Shown here one piece after another: positions 5,795 through 7,133 of a stretch of DNA of 7,133 bases (its first letter is position 1; each line of letters opens with the position of its first letter). Below the pieces are notes generated by a model. That model searched no databases. It was not told the origin of the DNA and worked only from the letters and a program-made list of their open reading frames with translations. The DNA lies in contig CAZJWJ010000148.1 of NCBI GenBank assembly GCA_964549495.1, positions 1 through 7,133 on the forward strand, in the 5' to 3' direction. A program made the position numbers and the translations under genes. The stretch comes from JACKBJ01 sp964549495. GTDB taxonomy: Bacteria; Chloroflexota; Anaerolineae; Epilineales; Epilineaceae.

Positions 5795-7005
5795 GATTCG
5801 GATCCTCCGTCCGGGTTGGGATTCGACTCGATTTCGCGCTTCAGCTCCCGCGCCAGGCTGCCGCGGGGCTCGACCACGATCTGCTCCAGACCCTGCCAGA
5901 CGGCCAGCTCGCGCAGCGACTCGGCCAAGGCGCCGGCCACCCGGAGGGCATCGCGGTCCGGCTCCAGCCAGGCCGAGCGCACCAAGAGCCGCGCGCCCTG
6001 CCGGTCGCTCTTGAGGTCCACCCGCGCCACCAGCTCCTCGCCCATCAGGAAGGGCAGCACGTAGTAGCCGTAGCGGCGCTTGGCCTCGGGTACGTAGATC
6101 TCGATGCGGTAGTGGAAATGCCACAGGCGCTCGACCCGATCCCGGAACCAGATCGAGGAGTCGAAGGGCGAGAGCAGGGTGCTGGCTTCGACGCGCCGCG
6201 GACAAAGGGCCTTCGGATCGAGCCAGGCCGGCTCGGGCCAGCCTTCCACGGCCACCGCTTCGATGCGGCCTTCGGCAGCCAGGTCGGCCAGGTGGCGCCG
6301 GGCGCTCTGGTTCTTCATGCGGTAGTAGTCGGCCAGGTCCGTCGCGTCGGCCACGCCCAGCCGTTCGATCGAGCGCTCGATCAGGCTTCGTTCCGCATCG
6401 TCCCTGGAAAGCGCCGGCGCCTCGAGGGCTTCGGCCGGGATCAAGGCCTCCGGCGCGCCGTAGACCCGCTTGAACTGGGGCGTGCGCACGGCCGTCAGTT
6501 GGCCGCTGCGGAAGAGCGCTTCCAGGGCCACCCTGGCCTCGCTCCGATACCAGCCGCCCATCCGGCGGCCGCCGTCTTCCAGCTCGGATATGGTCAAGGG
6601 GCCGCGGTCTAGAACCTCGTCGCGGATCTTGTCGACATAACCTGGACGCTCGCGCTGAATGCGTTCCAATCTCGACCAGGCCTTCGGGACTTGCATCCGG
6701 TGGCGCATCAGGGGCAGGTCGGATACCGGCATCAGGCTGATCATGTGGCCCCAGAACTCGAAGTGCTCGCCGGAATGCCACAACCAGTCGTCCAGCCGAT
6801 CCTGGGGGTAGGGGCCCAAACGCGAGAAGAAGGGCATGTAGTGCGCGCGCGCCATGACGTTGACCGAGTCCAGCTGCAGGACGGACAGGTCGCCCATCAC
6901 GCGGCGGAGGTGCCGGACGTCGATGCGGCCGGCCGGCCGCGGCCGATGCAGTCCCTGGGCGGCCAGCGCGATGCGGCGTGCGCGAGACAGCGAGATCTTG
7001 CGCAT
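5791..7005 (-). CDS. ycaQ: YcaQ/AlkX-family winged-helix DNA glycosylase
   Basis: This 404-residue protein belongs to the winged-helix family (HTH_42, formerly DUF1006) that includes E. coli YcaQ/AlkX and Streptomyces AlkZ. These glycosylases excise N-alkylated bases and unhook interstrand DNA crosslinks. The catalytic motif is readable as Q44-L45-D46 in VLQLDSVNV. This is the Q-hydrophobic-D form of the YcaQ branch rather than the QxQ of AlkZ. Other hallmarks are FEFWGHMISLMP (83-93), a winged-helix region (about 135-185), a second one (about 200-255), and the conserved LLSPFDSSIWFRDR (277-290) followed by IEIYVPEAKRRYGYYVLPFLMG. Length is close to the about 410 residues of the E. coli protein, so it looks complete. 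The ATG has AGGAG 7 nt upstream. It is first in an operon with a methyltransferase, behind a strong promoter that contains an SOS-type palindrome. Confidence 0.92.
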   Translation of the reverse strand: MRKISLSRARRIALAAQGLHRPRPAGRIDVRHLRRVMGDLSVLQLDSVNVMARAHYMPFFSRLGPYPQDRLDDWLWHSGEHFEFWGHMISLMPVSDLPLMRHRMQVPKAWSRLERIQRERPGYVDKIRDEVLDRGPLTISELEDGGRRMGGWYRSEARVALEALFRSGQLTAVRTPQFKRVYGAPEALIPAEALEAPALSRDDAERSLIERSIERLGVADATDLADYYRMKNQSARRHLADLAAEGRIEAVAVEGWPEPAWLDPKALCPRRVEASTLLSPFDSSIWFRDRVERLWHFHYRIEIYVPEAKRRYGYYVLPFLMGEELVARVDLKSDRQGARLLVRSAWLEPDRDALRVAGALAESLRELAVWQGLEQIVVEPRGSLARELKREIESNPNPDGGSES

Positions 7006-7053
7006 GCTCGGACTCCTGCGATGGTGGGCGGGCGAGGTCGATTGGACGTCGCG

Positions 7054-7082
7054 AGTCTAGAACGATTGTTCGGGGGCGTCAA
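7054..7082 (-). promoter_or_regulatory. Sigma-70-type promoter of the glycosylase-methyltransferase operon
   Basis: On the minus strand, TTGACG (7082-7077) and TAGACT (7059-7054) are separated by exactly 17 bp, giving five of six and four of six consensus matches. Transcription should begin near 7047, leaving a leader of roughly 40 nt before the ATG at 7005. This is the best promoter in the window. Confidence 0.8.
7060..7071. promoter_or_regulatory. GAAC-N4-GTTC palindrome in the promoter spacer, candidate LexA (SOS) box
   Basis: GAACGATTGTTC (plus strand) is a perfect GAAC-N4-GTTC palindrome; with its flank it reads CGAACAATCGTTCT on the minus strand. This is the core of the LexA/DinR box known from Bacillota and Actinomycetota. 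It occupies the space between the -35 and -10 of the glycosylase promoter, where a bound repressor would block RNA polymerase. Repression by LexA and induction by DNA damage is inferred from the motif, its place and the gene controlled. Confidence 0.7.
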
Positions 7083-7133
7083 GTCGGGGATTGGTGGTGT
7101 GGGGGCGGGCGGTGAGGGTCTTGGGGCGGGAAG

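Noticed and set aside
4967..6781. A single 604-codon reading that would fuse the methyltransferase to an upstream extension.
   Set aside because: The upstream part lies out of frame over the glycosylase gene and is low-complexity. The ATG at 5794 with GGAGG and the ATGA overlap give a normal 275-residue methyltransferase.
1..7133. Mobile element, CRISPR array, toxin-antitoxin or phage-defence system.
   Set aside because: No transposase, integrase, direct-repeat array, paired small toxin/antitoxin genes or nuclease-type defence genes were seen on either strand.

Overview
The window is a compact, gene-dense stretch of high-GC bacterial chromosome (strong G/C third-position bias in every gene). 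It shows no insertion sequence, phage gene, CRISPR array or rRNA/tRNA gene. The host cannot be fixed from this alone. A high-potential iron-sulfur protein beside a ba3-type oxidase, a NarL-type two-component pair and a GAAC-N4-GTTC (SOS-type) operator would fit an aerobic, high-GC, non-enteric lineage such as Chloroflexota, Rhodothermota or Gemmatimonadota. That placement is inference.

Left block, minus strand, read from 2266 down to 1: a tandem universal stress protein (2266-1319); a Tat-exported, probably lipid-anchored HiPIP (1141-752, GTG start); a 48-residue single-helix protein matching the ba3-oxidase subunit IIa type (679-533); and the CuA subunit II of a ba3-type cytochrome c oxidase (529, running off the left edge). 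The HiPIP-IIa-II order suggests an electron-transfer module in which the HiPIP, rather than or besides a cytochrome c, feeds the oxidase. Subunit I is expected just outside the window.

Centre, plus strand: divergent from the stress protein across a 176-bp region lies a soluble PAS-GAF-HisKA_3 histidine kinase (TTG start, 2443-4056). Four bases later comes its LuxR/NarL-type response regulator (4061-4738). The pair may control the neighbouring stress/oxidase genes, but this is inferred only from position.

A 228-bp convergent intergenic region (4739-4966) is packed with stem-loops, including likely terminators for both directions.

Right block, minus strand, 7005 down to 4967: a YcaQ/AlkX-family winged-helix DNA glycosylase carrying the QxD catalytic motif, coupled by a 4-bp ATGA overlap to a class I SAM-dependent methyltransferase. 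Upstream is a near-consensus sigma-70-type promoter (TTGACG, 17 bp, TAGACT) whose spacer contains a perfect GAAC-N4-GTTC palindrome, the core of a Gram-positive-type LexA box. The most interesting reading of the window is therefore an SOS-controlled glycosylase-methyltransferase operon for DNA crosslink or alkylation damage.
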